Source: Lutibacter maritimus (lineage in GTDB: Bacteria; Bacteroidota; Bacteroidia; Flavobacteriales; Flavobacteriaceae). From it: DNA of 64,000 nt. A program made the translations under genes and the position numbers. Under the pieces are notes generated by a model that was not told the origin of the DNA, did no database searches, and saw only the letters and a list, made by a program, of their open reading frames with translations. The stretch is taken from positions 158,060-222,059 of the forward strand of contig NZ_FOZP01000008.1 of NCBI RefSeq assembly GCF_900116115.1, written 5' to 3'. Position 1 is the stretch's first letter. Every line of letters begins with the position of its first letter. Positions 20,311-29,179 of this stretch are shown here, piece after piece.

Positions 20311-21080
20311 TATATTATTTTCTTAATAACTCTCAGCTTATGAGAATGTCTTTGAGTATCAATATTAAATATTCCGCTATGATCAATTCTATCAATTCTA
20401 ACTTTGCCATGTGCGTGAATAATATAATTGTCATTCATAATAATACCAACATGAGTAATAGTACCTTCGTTGTTATCAAAAAAAGCTAAATCTCCAGGTT
20501 CACTTTCTTCTATAAAACTTAAAACTTCACCCTGTGTTGCTTGTTGTGATGCGTCACGTAATAATTTATACCCACAAAGTTTATAAACCATTTGTGTAAA
20601 ACCAGAGCAATCAATACCAAAAGGTGATTTTCCTCCCCATAAATAAGGGGTATTTAAAAAAATATAAGCAATTTCAATAATGGAATTTTTGGTTAATTTT
20701 TTATCAAATATTTTTCCTTCATATTGGTAATTAGTGGTATTAATAACTAATTGTTGGTTGCTATAAAAAGGCAAACACGAACCAATAGGGATAGTTAAAA
20801 AACTTTGATCAGTTTTAGTTACAAAATCAATAATTTCAGCAGACAATATAGTACTAGAACTTTCAATAGATAAAAATAATTCTTCTGAAATTTCTTCATA
20901 CTGTTTTTTATCTACCCAACCTTCATAATTATCAAAAGCTACTCTAATTTTACTCCAATTTTTACGTACTTCTAACACCTTAAAATGTTCACCAAATAAT
21001 AATTGAGAAACCATTTCACTGGCATCATCTGGTTCAATTCTTAAGGGTATTATACTTAAATTACAAATTCCGTAATGCAT
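20310..21080 (-). CDS. NlpC/P60 family cell-wall peptidase with SH3 domain
   Basis: A 256-residue predicted gamma-D-glutamyl-diamino-acid endopeptidase. Residues 1-60 form a bacterial SH3 domain (VRKNWSKIRVAFDNYEGWV), 130-256 form the C40 papain-like domain. The catalytic cysteine is in FGIDCSGFTQMVY, the histidine in THVGIIM, and the third polar residue in HAHGKVRID. There is no signal peptide, so it may act on imported muropeptides in the cytosol like YkfC. It is 9 nt downstream of the thiolase stop on the same strand, probably one transcript. Confidence 0.9.
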   Translation of the reverse strand: MHYGICNLSIIPLRIEPDDASEMVSQLLFGEHFKVLEVRKNWSKIRVAFDNYEGWVDKKQYEEISEELFLSIESSSTILSAEIIDFVTKTDQSFLTIPIGSCLPFYSNQQLVINTTNYQYEGKIFDKKLTKNSIIEIAYIFLNTPYLWGGKSPFGIDCSGFTQMVYKLCGYKLLRDASQQATQGEVLSFIEESEPGDLAFFDNNEGTITHVGIIMNDNYIIHAHGKVRIDRIDHSGIFNIDTQRHSHKLRVIKKII

Positions 21081-21089
21081 ATAATTTAA

Positions 21090-22265
21090 TTACATTCGTT
21101 CAATAACAATTGCACTTGCACCGCCGCCGCCATTACAAATTCCTGCTGCTCCAAGTTTCGCATTTTTTTGTTCTAATATAGATGTTAAAGCAATTACAAT
21201 TCTTGCGCCAGACATTCCTAATGGATGTCCTAAAGAAACTGCACCGCCGTTAACATTTACTTTGTCAGGATTTAATCCTAAAATTTTAATATTAGCTAAA
21301 CCTACAACTGAAAAAGCTTCATTTAGTTCAAAATAATCTATTTCATTTTGATTAACACCGGCATTTGACAATGCTTTTGGTAATGCTTTTGCTGGAGCTG
21401 TTGTAAACCATTTAGGTTCATGTGCAGCATCGGCATAACCTCTTATTTTTGCAATTGGTTTTAAACCTAATTCTGTTGCTTTTTCAATACTCATTAAAAC
21501 TAAAGCTGCAGCACCATCATTTAGTGTAGAAGCATTTGCGGCTGTAACTGTTCCATCTTTACTAAAAACAGGTCGTAAAGTTGGTATTTTTTCTAAAATT
21601 ACATTTTTGTATTCTTCATCTTCAGAAAATAAAATTGGATCGCCTTTTCTTTGAGGAATTTCTACTGGAACAACTTCATTTTTAAAATTTCCGTTTTCCC
21701 AAGCCTTTGCAGATTTTTTGTAAGACTCAATAGCAAAATTATCTTGATCTTCTCTAGAAAAACTATATTCAGTAGCACATAAATCGCCACAAGTTCCCAT
21801 ATGTTGGCCATCATATACATCAGTTAAGCCATCAACTAATAAGCCGTCTTTTAAAGTAATATTGCCAAGTTTAGCACCTTTTCTACCTTCCATATAATGT
21901 GGAATACTACTCATATTTTCCATTCCACCAGCAACAACAATTTCGGCATCACCACATTTAATTGCTTGAGTTGCTAACATAATAGCTTTCATTCCTGATG
22001 AACAAACTTTATTGATAGTTGTACACGGAACAGTATTAGGAATTCCTGCAAATATAGCTGCTTGTTTAGCTGGCGCTTGTCCTAGCCCAGCAGAAACAAC
22101 ATTTCCCATGTAAACTTCATCAACAAGATTTGGATTTAAATTTATTTTATTTAAAGCGCCTTTTATGGCTATTGCTCCTAATTTTGTAGCTGAAATATTT
22201 GATAAGCTACCTAAAAAGCTTCCAATAGGAGTTCTGGCTACGGATACTATAACTACTTCTTTCAT
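21090..22265 (-). CDS. Acetyl-CoA C-acetyltransferase (thiolase)
   Basis: A class II thiolase of 391 residues, catalysing reversible condensation of two acetyl-CoA or the last thiolysis of beta-oxidation. The nucleophilic cysteine is in [15 protein letters not shown] near residue 88, the second histidine in [11 protein letters not shown] near 347, and the second cysteine in [15 protein letters not shown] near the C-terminus. I start at the ATG at 22265 ([15 protein letters not shown]), since the six upstream residues of the longer reading are not family-like. The physiological direction cannot be decided here. Confidence 0.94.
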   Translation of the reverse strand: MKEVVIVSVARTPIGSFLGSLSNISATKLGAIAIKGALNKINLNPNLVDEVYMGNVVSAGLGQAPAKQAAIFAGIPNTVPCTTINKVCSSGMKAIMLATQAIKCGDAEIVVAGGMENMSSIPHYMEGRKGAKLGNITLKDGLLVDGLTDVYDGQHMGTCGDLCATEYSFSREDQDNFAIESYKKSAKAWENGNFKNEVVPVEIPQRKGDPILFSEDEEYKNVILEKIPTLRPVFSKDGTVTAANASTLNDGAAALVLMSIEKATELGLKPIAKIRGYADAAHEPKWFTTAPAKALPKALSNAGVNQNEIDYFELNEAFSVVGLANIKILGLNPDKVNVNGGAVSLGHPLGMSGARIVIALTSILEQKNAKLGAAGICNGGGGASAIVIERM

Positions 22266-22409
22266 ATACTTGGTTAAATTCAATTGCGAATTTATGAATT
22301 TTTAAGCAATCTTTTAAATTATGCAACAGTCTTTATTAAATGTAATAATTATTACTTTGAAGAGTAGTAGGTTTTATAATTTTCATGAAGTATTCAAAAA
22401 CAACTAATT

Positions 22410-23807
22410 ATGAAAAAAACTACACAATTTAAAAATCATTATATAGCTATAATTGGAGGTTCTATATCAGGCTCGGAAGCTGCTAATGTGTTGGCTCAGA
22501 ATGGATTTAGAGTAGTAGTTTTTGATATGAATAAGTTGCCATATGGTAAAATAGAAGATGGTTTACCAAATTGGCATGTAAATTTAAGAGATCGGCAAAT
22601 TGCTGAAATAGATTCAAAATTGGATCAAGAAAATATTCGATTTGTACCATGTGTAAAGATTGGAAATGATATTGATTTTATAGATTTAGTAAATAATTGG
22701 GGTTTTTCGGCAATTATTTTAGCAAATGGAGCTTGGCAAGATAGAACACTTCAAATTCCTTCTACCGAAAAATTTATTGATAGAGATATTATTTATCAAA
22801 ATTCATTTATTAATTGGTTTAACCACAAACATGAGCATGATTATTTTGGTAAAAATTATTTTATTAAAAACAATACGGTTGTAATTGGTGGTGGTTTAGC
22901 ATCATTAGATGTTATAAAAGTAGTTATGATTGAGTTGGTTAAAAAACAATTGTATTTAAAAAAAGGGATTGATATAGATCTATTTACGTTAGAAAAGGAA
23001 GGTATTTTAGATATTTTGCAAAAAAATAATACCACATTAAATGAATTAGGAATAAAAAAAGCAACATTGGTTTATAGACGAACTGCAAATGATATGCCTT
23101 TAAAATCTCCAAAAGATGAGCGTATTGAAAGTGTTGAAAAAGCAAAACTAGTTTCAGAAAAGTTGTTAAATAAATATGTTGAAAAATATCAATTCAATTT
23201 TATTCCGTTATCAATTCCTGTTAAATTAAGTGAAAAAAATGGAAAACTTTCAGGTTTAATTTTACAAAATGTAGAAATTATAAATGGAAATGTAGTTCCT
23301 ATTGAAAATAGTTTTAATAAAGTAATTTGTGAAATGTTAATTTCATCTATTGGTAGTATTCCTGAGAAAATAGAAGGTTTAAATTACACTAATTCTTCTT
23401 TGAAAATGAGAGATGAGAGAGATTATCATGTGTATGGATTTGAAAATGTTTTTGCCATTGGAAACGCTGTTACTGGTAGAGGAAATATTCAAGAATCTAA
23501 ACAACACGGAAAGCAGATGACTGAAATTATTATAGATAAACATTTAACTGAAGATGCCTTTGAGAAATGGTTAACAAATCATAACAATCAAATAAAAAGT
23601 AAGGTTAAAAAACAATTAAATTCTATAATTGAACAAATTAAAATACAAGAAATTAAATCCGAAGAAATAACGCAAGAAATTTTAAATAAAACTGCAGCTA
23701 TTCATAAAAAATTAAATTATACTACTTATAAAAATTGGATTTTTAAAAATACGCCTATCAGATTAGAAGATATCTTAAAAAATAAAGATGATTGCAAATG
23801 TTCATAA
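22410..23807 (+). CDS. FAD/NAD(P)-binding oxidoreductase, ferredoxin-NADP reductase / GltD-like
   Basis: A 465-residue flavoprotein. Residues 12-40 form an FAD Rossmann loop (AIIGGSISGSEAANVLA), unusual in having Ser where many have Gly; the NAD(P) loop is VVIGGGLASLDVIK near residue 155. VYRRTANDMP near 230 is typical of the GltD / adrenodoxin-reductase type, and FAIGNAVTGRGNI near 350 is the C-terminal FAD contact. A helical tail ends in two cysteines (DDCKCS), possibly a metal or redox pair. The electron partner is not visible nearby. Confidence 0.8.
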   Translation: MKKTTQFKNHYIAIIGGSISGSEAANVLAQNGFRVVVFDMNKLPYGKIEDGLPNWHVNLRDRQIAEIDSKLDQENIRFVPCVKIGNDIDFIDLVNNWGFSAIILANGAWQDRTLQIPSTEKFIDRDIIYQNSFINWFNHKHEHDYFGKNYFIKNNTVVIGGGLASLDVIKVVMIELVKKQLYLKKGIDIDLFTLEKEGILDILQKNNTTLNELGIKKATLVYRRTANDMPLKSPKDERIESVEKAKLVSEKLLNKYVEKYQFNFIPLSIPVKLSEKNGKLSGLILQNVEIINGNVVPIENSFNKVICEMLISSIGSIPEKIEGLNYTNSSLKMRDERDYHVYGFENVFAIGNAVTGRGNIQESKQHGKQMTEIIIDKHLTEDAFEKWLTNHNNQIKSKVKKQLNSIIEQIKIQEIKSEEITQEILNKTAAIHKKLNYTTYKNWIFKNTPIRLEDILKNKDDCKCS

Positions 23808-23845
23808 AATAATTATTGCTATTTTTGAAATGCAAAAATAACTTC

Positions 23846-25900
23846 GTGAAAAACACTATAAATAAATTACTTGTAAACCACTCCTTATTTTACAAAGCAC
23901 TTTTATATGTTGCTACAGTAATTTTAGTTGTGTATTTATTTCCTAAAAGTGGACATTTTAAATATGAATTTCAAAAAGGAAAACCTTGGCAATATGAAAA
24001 TTATTATGCTCCTTTTGATTTTGCCATTCAAAAAACACAAGAAGAAATAGATAAAGAAATACTTGAAACCAAAGAATTTTCTAAACAATATTTTTATTAT
24101 AATGAAGACATTGTTGCAAATGTAAAAGCAACAATTAATGAATTGGTTGAAGAAGTAGTTTCAGCATCAGATCTTTCTAAAGTTGAAAAAAATACTTTAA
24201 TTGAAAAGTCAAATCAAATTATTGAAAAGGTTTATGAATTCGGGTATTTAGAGAGTTCTAGTGAGCAAAAAAATGAACAAACTATAATTACCTTACGAAA
24301 AGGGAATAAAATTCAGGAAATTCAACTTCATAAAATATTTTTATCAAACCAACTATTAGATTTTATTCAGGCAGAAATCGGTAAAGAACCTTTCAATGAA
24401 ACCGAAATTACTGTTATTAATATAATACATAAAGAGCTAAAACCAAATGTAAGTTTTGATGAAAGTTTTACTCAAAAAGTGTTGAATGAAAATTTAAGCA
24501 AAATATCATATACAAAAGGACTTGTGTCTGAAAATGAACGAATTATTTTTAAAGGAGATATTGTTGAAGGTAAAAAATTTATGATTTTAACGTCGTTAAA
24601 AAATGAGTTTGAATCGCAAGTTTGGAGTAAATCTAATTATAATTGGATTGTTACAGGTTACACATTATTAGTCGCGTTATCCTTTTTAATGATATTTTTA
24701 TTTTTAAGAAAATATCGTTTAGATATTTTTGAAAATAACACCAAAGTATCGTTTATATTTTTCAATATAATTTTAATAATATTACTAATTACATTTATAG
24801 TAAAGTACGATGCAAAGTACGTTTATATTGCACCAATAGTGATATTGCCATTAGTTCATAAAGCTTTTTTTGATGCTCGTTTAGGATTATTTACACACGT
24901 TTTAACAGTATTATTGTTAGGTTTTATAGTACCTAATAGTTTCGAATTTATTTTCTTACAAATTATAGCTGGGATTGTTACAATATTAACAATTTCTGAA
25001 TTGTACAAAAGAGCCAATTTATTTATATCAGTATTGCAAATTACCTTTGTATATTTTGTAGCGTATTTTGCATTCTCTATAATTCAAGAAGGAAATGCAC
25101 AAAACTTAAATTATGAAAAATTTGTTTACTTTGTTTTAAACGGAGCTGCTACATTATTTGTTTTACCGTTAATTTATATATTCGAAAGGTTATTTGGTTT
25201 AGTTTCAGACGAATCGTTAAAAGAATTATCCAATACTAATTCAAAATTATTAAGAGAATTAGCAGAAAAAGCACCTGGAACTTTTCAACATTCTTTACAA
25301 GTTGCAAATTTATGTGAAGCATGTGCAAATGAAATTCATGCAAACGCAATGTTGGTGAGAACCGGAGCATTATATCATGATATAGGAAAAATGCTAAATC
25401 CAATGTATTTTACCGAAAACCAAACAACTACAGTAAATCCACATAGTGATTTAACGCCAAAAGATAGTGCGCAAATAATTATTGACCATATTATAAATGG
25501 TGTAGAATTAGCTAAAAAAAATCATATACCAGACAGAATAATTGATTTTATAAGAACCCACCATGGAACAACATTAGTTTATTATTTTTATAAAAAAGAA
25601 GAACAATTTGTAGGTGGTAAAGTTGAATTAAACGATTTTCAATATCCAGGACCCATACCATTTTCAAAAGAAACCGCCATTTTAATGATGTGTGATTCGG
25701 TTGAAGCAGCTTCAAAAAGCTTAAAAACACCTAGCTCACAATCTATTGATGAGCTGGTTGATAAGATTGTAAATAAGCAAATGGAAGATGGTCAGTTTAT
25801 GAATGCAGATATTACTTTTAAAGAATTACAAACCATTAAAAAGGTGTTAAAGAAGAAGTTAAAGAATATTTATCATTTGCGAATTGAATACCCAGAATAA
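23846..25900 (+). CDS. PgpH-like membrane HD phosphohydrolase (7TM-HDED/HDIG)
   Basis: Related to PgpH, the cyclic di-AMP phosphodiesterase. One membrane helix near the N-terminus is followed by a large extracytoplasmic 7TMR-HDED domain (to about residue 265), seven membrane helices (about 270-460) and a cytosolic HD domain. The metal site is in GALYHDIGKMLNP with upstream FQHSLQVANLC and downstream RTHHGTTLVYYFY. I place the start at the GTG at 23846 (MKNTINKLLVNHS), since the earlier TTG lies in an A/T spacer with a TATTTTTG box. The c-di-AMP specificity is inferred from the family. Confidence 0.88.
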   Translation: MKNTINKLLVNHSLFYKALLYVATVILVVYLFPKSGHFKYEFQKGKPWQYENYYAPFDFAIQKTQEEIDKEILETKEFSKQYFYYNEDIVANVKATINELVEEVVSASDLSKVEKNTLIEKSNQIIEKVYEFGYLESSSEQKNEQTIITLRKGNKIQEIQLHKIFLSNQLLDFIQAEIGKEPFNETEITVINIIHKELKPNVSFDESFTQKVLNENLSKISYTKGLVSENERIIFKGDIVEGKKFMILTSLKNEFESQVWSKSNYNWIVTGYTLLVALSFLMIFLFLRKYRLDIFENNTKVSFIFFNIILIILLITFIVKYDAKYVYIAPIVILPLVHKAFFDARLGLFTHVLTVLLLGFIVPNSFEFIFLQIIAGIVTILTISELYKRANLFISVLQITFVYFVAYFAFSIIQEGNAQNLNYEKFVYFVLNGAATLFVLPLIYIFERLFGLVSDESLKELSNTNSKLLRELAEKAPGTFQHSLQVANLCEACANEIHANAMLVRTGALYHDIGKMLNPMYFTENQTTTVNPHSDLTPKDSAQIIIDHIINGVELAKKNHIPDRIIDFIRTHHGTTLVYYFYKKEEQFVGGKVELNDFQYPGPIPFSKETAILMMCDSVEAASKSLKTPSSQSIDELVDKIVNKQMEDGQFMNADITFKELQTIKKVLKKKLKNIYHLRIEYPE

Positions 25901-25937
25901 ATAAACTTATTTATTCTGTAAAAAAAGTAAAAAAATG

Positions 25938-25968
25938 TTGTGTAAATGCTTTTCTAATGCTACATTTG
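25938..25968 (+). promoter_or_regulatory. Promoter of the tRNA operon
   Basis: TTG at 25938-25940, a 20-nt spacer and TACATTTG at 25961-25968 match the TTG/TAnnTTTG consensus, 33 nt before the first tRNA. Confidence 0.7.
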
Positions 25969-26001
25969 CACTCGCAAAAATAAGTTCATAAACATATTTT
26001 A

Positions 26002-26085
26002 GGAGAGGTGCCGGAGTGGTAACGGAGCAGATTGCTAATCTGTCGACGGGTAACTGTCGCCAGGGTTCGAGTCCCTGTCTCTCCG
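26002..26085 (+). tRNA. tRNA-Ser (GCT)
   Basis: A class II tRNA of 84 nt with acceptor GGAGAGG paired to TCTCTCC, discriminator G, a long variable arm and T-loop GGTTCGAGTCC. The 7-nt anticodon loop TTGCTAA gives anticodon GCT, reading AGC and AGT. No CCA is encoded. Confidence 0.97.
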
Positions 26086-26098
26086 CTTTTTTTATTTT

Positions 26099-26173
26099 CG
26101 GGGTGTAGCGTAGCCCGGTTATCGCGCCGCGTTTGGGACGCGGAGGTCGCAGGTTCGAATCCTGCCACCCCGA
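26099..26173 (+). tRNA. tRNA-Pro (TGG)
   Basis: The acceptor CGGGGTG pairs with CACCCCG, discriminator A. The anticodon stem CCGCG/CGCGG encloses TTTGGGA, anticodon TGG. The T-arm is GCAGGTTCGAATCCTGC. It is 13 nt behind tRNA-Ser. Confidence 0.97.
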
Positions 26174-26200
26174 CAGATAACCAGGATTTTTAATCCTAAT

Positions 26201-26274
26201 GGTCGCGTAGCTCAGCTGGATAGAGCATCTGCCTTCTAAGCAGACGGTCACAGGTTCGAATCCTGTCGCGATCA
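26201..26274 (+). tRNA. tRNA-Arg (TCT)
   Basis: The acceptor GGTCGCG pairs with CGCGATC (one G-T pair), discriminator A. The anticodon stem CTGCC... encloses TTCTAA with anticodon TCT, reading AGA, the main Arg codon in this AT-rich genome. It is 27 nt behind tRNA-Pro, in one transcript. Confidence 0.97.
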
Positions 26275-26281
26275 CAATTGG

Positions 26282-26357
26282 TTGAGTTAACCAAAAAAAC
26301 TAAGTGCTATTGCATAGTTAAAACGCTATGTTTTAGCACTTTATTTTTTTAACTCAA
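26282..26357 (+). terminator. Large three-tier hairpin ending the tRNA operon
   Basis: Three nested inverted repeats share one axis: TTGAGTTAA/TTAACTCAA (26282-26290 with 26349-26357), AAGTGCTA/TAGCACTT (26302-26309 with 26334-26341) and CATAG/CTATG (26313-26317 with 26326-26330). A T7 run lies inside the outer repeat, after the middle stem, so the inner structure can act as the terminator. Confidence 0.75.
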
Positions 26358-26885
26358 TAAATCCAATTTTTTAAATGAACACTTCAGAAGCGATCACTTT
26401 GTAAATCCGTAACTGTATTTTTTTCAATTGGTTACGTTTTTTTTGTTTTGCTAAATTCACAACGGCTTCACAACTGAAATAGCTTTTAAAATGAGTTAAT
26501 GAGTGTTAATTTATTTTTTAATAAATTATTTTTAGTTATTTTATTAAAAATTTATCTATGAAAAAATACAACTCTAATTCCTATATTAATAAATTAAAAA
26601 TCTACGAATTAAAAGTAGTATTGTTTAATAAAAAAAGTTCACCATTACTAGAACGTAATCTCTTAGAATCTTCATAAACTTTTTACTTCATTTCTATTGC
26701 TTTCTGAAAATCATTAATATTTTCTATAGTTTTTGGCTGTTTTTTTTATTTTAGATATTAAATTATTTAAACCGCGTTTTTACCTTTTAATTCTCATTTT
26801 TTTCTTTGTTTTAAGTTGCGAAAAAAACAAATAAGTGCACAAATGCCAAATTTCAAAAGAAGATGAATGCTGTAGCTTGTTTTTA
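26358..26885. other. 528-bp AT-rich spacer without recognisable gene
   Basis: No reading frame of more than a few dozen codons with protein-like composition is present on either strand, and no RNA family is recognised. A stretch on the minus strand near 26690-26760 reads briefly like a helical protein end, but stops interrupt it. I regard this as intergenic sequence, perhaps with decayed coding remnants. Confidence 0.6.
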
Positions 26886-26929
26886 TTAACTAAAGTCAAT
26901 TAAATCTAATTTATTTGCCAGTAATTTTG
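26886..26929 (+). promoter_or_regulatory. Activator-type promoter: TTAACTAAAGTCAAT box, 21 nt, TAATTTTG
   Basis: The 15-bp element TTAACTAAAGTCAAT (26886-26900; imperfect inverted repeat TT-ACT-AA-AGT-AA) ends exactly 21 nt before a consensus -7 box TAATTTTG (26922-26929). No TTG -33 element stands at the normal place. The same 15-mer with the same 21-nt spacing recurs at 37575-37618. The centre would be near -41.5, the class II activator position. Confidence 0.7.
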
Positions 26930-26952
26930 CATAAAATTTAATATGTGAAATT

Positions 26953-27636
26953 ATGAAACAGATAGCGAAAATTTCTGGTGTAGCGTATATAATGATTTTT
27001 CTAGCTGGTTTTTATGCCAATTTTGCGGTGCTAGAAAATCTTATAGATAGTGATGATATGCAGATAACAACAGTAAATTTCATTAATAATCATTTACAAT
27101 TAGGGTATGGATTAATTGGTTTTATTATTATGTTATTTTTTGATGTATTATTGGTTAGGTCTCTTTTTGATTTGACAAAATCAATAAGCAAAAATATATC
27201 TTATTTAGCTTCTTTTTTTAGGTTATTACACGCTGTATTTTTTGGTGTTGCTTTATTTAAGTTTTTGGAAATATATCAGCTTACAAGAGAAAGTAATTCT
27301 ACAAACATACAAAATAGTGTAGCGGAGTTATTATTAGATTTTGAAAAACTTTGGACAGTTGGATTGCTTTTTTTTGGAGTCCATTTAATTGTTTTGGGGT
27401 ATCTAGCAATAAAATCAACATATATTCCTAAAACATTAGGAGTATTGTTGCTACTCGCAGCAATAGGTTATATAATAGATGGACTGGCAAAACTATTCAT
27501 GTCAAATTATAGTGACTATAAAGATGTTTTCGAAGTTATAGTAATTATGCCTTCGGTTATAGGTGAGTTCTCGTTAGCCGTTTGGCTTTTGATTAAAGGG
27601 TTTAATAAGAAACAATTTAAAATTCTAACCACATAA
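26953..27636 (+). CDS. DUF4386 family membrane protein
   Basis: A 227-residue integral inner-membrane protein with about six hydrophobic segments, at roughly 10-30, 50-72, 80-105, 130-155, 160-182 and 190-215. It opens with the DUF4386 pattern KISGVAYIMIFLAGFYANF. The family has no known function and is frequent in soil and marine bacteria. It appears to be a single-gene transcript driven by an activator-type promoter 24 nt upstream. No catalytic residue stands out. Confidence 0.83.
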   Translation: MKQIAKISGVAYIMIFLAGFYANFAVLENLIDSDDMQITTVNFINNHLQLGYGLIGFIIMLFFDVLLVRSLFDLTKSISKNISYLASFFRLLHAVFFGVALFKFLEIYQLTRESNSTNIQNSVAELLLDFEKLWTVGLLFFGVHLIVLGYLAIKSTYIPKTLGVLLLLAAIGYIIDGLAKLFMSNYSDYKDVFEVIVIMPSVIGEFSLAVWLLIKGFNKKQFKILTT

Positions 27637-27701
27637 ATCTTGTAACATTTGTGGATGTTTTTGAGTCTTAAAATAAACTAGCAAAGATATCAAGGTGGTT
27701 T

Positions 27702-27746
27702 CTTAAGGTATCTTAAGATTTTTTAGAAATCAACTAACTAATTTTA
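27702..27746 (+). promoter_or_regulatory. Activator-type promoter: CTTAAGGTATCTTAAG palindrome, 21 nt, TAATTTTA
   Basis: A 16-bp near-perfect palindrome (27702-27717) ends 21 nt before a TAATTTTA -7-like box (27739-27746). The minus-strand operon starting at 42519 has the same palindrome, the same T-rich run behind it and the same 21-nt spacing. There is no TTG -33 element. The position fits class II activation by a dimeric Crp/Fnr-type protein. Confidence 0.75.
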
Positions 27747-27771
27747 TCAAAACCAAAATACACATATAGCA

Positions 27772-29163
27772 ATGCTATTTATAACAAGGATATTAAAATC
27801 ATTTTTTTTAATTGTAGATTTTAGATTTCATAATCTTCATAAAATCAAGTTGATAATATTAATGCTTGGTTTTATAAGAGGGGCTCATGCACAGAGAAAT
27901 GACACTATTTTGATTGAAAATGTAAATGTTATTCCGATGAATAAGGAGATTGTTTTAAACAATCAAAATATAATAATTGTTAGTGGTAAAATAATTTCTA
28001 TTGAACCTTATAAAAGAGAAATAAATTACACCTCACATCTAGTAATTGATGGAACAGGAAAATATGTGATGCCTGGATTTAGTGAAATGCACTACCACTG
28101 GCGTAATAAACAAGGAGGCATAGATCGTGATTTTAAATTGCTGATTGCTAACGGTGTAACAACCGTTAGAAATATGGCAGAGTATGATTGGCAAGACCAT
28201 GTAGCCATTAGAGATAGTATTTCAAAAGGAGAAAAATTTGGTCCTAATTATTATACCGCTGGACCTTATTTAAATTCTAATGATTTAAAAACAATAGTTG
28301 ATGCTATTGCGGTTGTAAAGAGTCATAAAGTTAAAGGATATGACTTTTTAAAATTAGCAGATAATTTACCTAAAGATGTTTATTTAATAATATTAGAGGA
28401 ATCTCAAAAACACCATGTTTCGGTAATTGGTCATGCACAACGAGAAATGCCTTTAGAATTTTCACTGCGTTTGAAGTCTATAGAACATGTAGAAGAATTT
28501 GTGTATATTTTTAAGGATGAGCAAAGAAATGATGCTTTGTTTTTAAAACAAGCAATTGAACAAATTAAAGTAAGTGGTTCTACAATAGTTCCAACCTTAG
28601 TTGTTTTTGATATGATTGTTAAAAGTATTGACAATCAAAAGTTTAAAACACTCAATCAAAATAAAAGCGCACAATATATGTTGTTAAATGATTTTAATTA
28701 TTGGAGTTCCGATGAAAATCCCTATCGAAAGAACTTAAAAGGAAAAGTTATCAATGGACAAGACGCTTTACCGCTTTTAGAAGGGTATTTTAAATGGATG
28801 AAAACATTCATAAAAATGTTAGCAGATGCAGGCGTTCCATTAATGACAGGTAGTGATACGTTTGGGTTTGTAGTACCTGGGTTTTCATTGCATGAAGAAT
28901 TTCAGTTTTTACAAGATTGTGGTTTATCATCTTTTCAAATTTTAAAAGCAACTACAGTAACACCAGCAAGATATTTAAATACTATAGCTACTGAAGGAAC
29001 TGTTTCAGAAGGTAAAAATGCAAATTTGGTATTACTTAACAAAAACCCATTAAATGATATTGAAAACACAAAGGCTATTGAAGGCGTTTTTCTAAAAGGA
29101 AGATGGCTCGATAGAATTAAGCTAGATAGTCTATTAATGGAAACAAAAACATTAAATAAATAA
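27772..29163 (+). CDS. Exported amidohydrolase family protein
   Basis: A 463-residue metal-dependent hydrolase of the imidazolonepropionase/prolidase-like branch. A long N-terminus with a hydrophobic stretch ends in GAHAQ, a signal peptidase site. The metal motif H-x-H is in MPGFSEMHYHW near residue 110, the probable carboxylated lysine in GYDFLKLADN near 190, histidines in VSVIGHAQ and SIEHVEEF, and the final aspartate in LMTGSDTFGF near 360. The substrate is unknown; family members hydrolyse dipeptides or cyclic amides. It is the first gene of the palindrome-controlled operon, 16 nt before the broken serine hydrolase. Confidence 0.87.
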   Translation: MLFITRILKSFFLIVDFRFHNLHKIKLIILMLGFIRGAHAQRNDTILIENVNVIPMNKEIVLNNQNIIIVSGKIISIEPYKREINYTSHLVIDGTGKYVMPGFSEMHYHWRNKQGGIDRDFKLLIANGVTTVRNMAEYDWQDHVAIRDSISKGEKFGPNYYTAGPYLNSNDLKTIVDAIAVVKSHKVKGYDFLKLADNLPKDVYLIILEESQKHHVSVIGHAQREMPLEFSLRLKSIEHVEEFVYIFKDEQRNDALFLKQAIEQIKVSGSTIVPTLVVFDMIVKSIDNQKFKTLNQNKSAQYMLLNDFNYWSSDENPYRKNLKGKVINGQDALPLLEGYFKWMKTFIKMLADAGVPLMTGSDTFGFVVPGFSLHEEFQFLQDCGLSSFQILKATTVTPARYLNTIATEGTVSEGKNANLVLLNKNPLNDIENTKAIEGVFLKGRWLDRIKLDSLLMETKTLNK

Positions 29164-29179
29164 TCAAAAAACGAACAAA

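Noticed and set aside
25907..26275. A 122-codon minus-strand frame over the tRNA cluster with protein-like words (ATGFEPVTVCLEGR).
   Set aside because: It is the reverse complement of three clear tRNA genes; this kind of frame is a known annotation artefact.
26268..26436. Short words GCGATCAC and CAATTGGTT found at the end of tRNA-Arg and again about 120-150 nt downstream, as in an attachment site.
   Set aside because: The repeats are only 8-9 bp, with different spacing, and no integrase or mobile genes follow.
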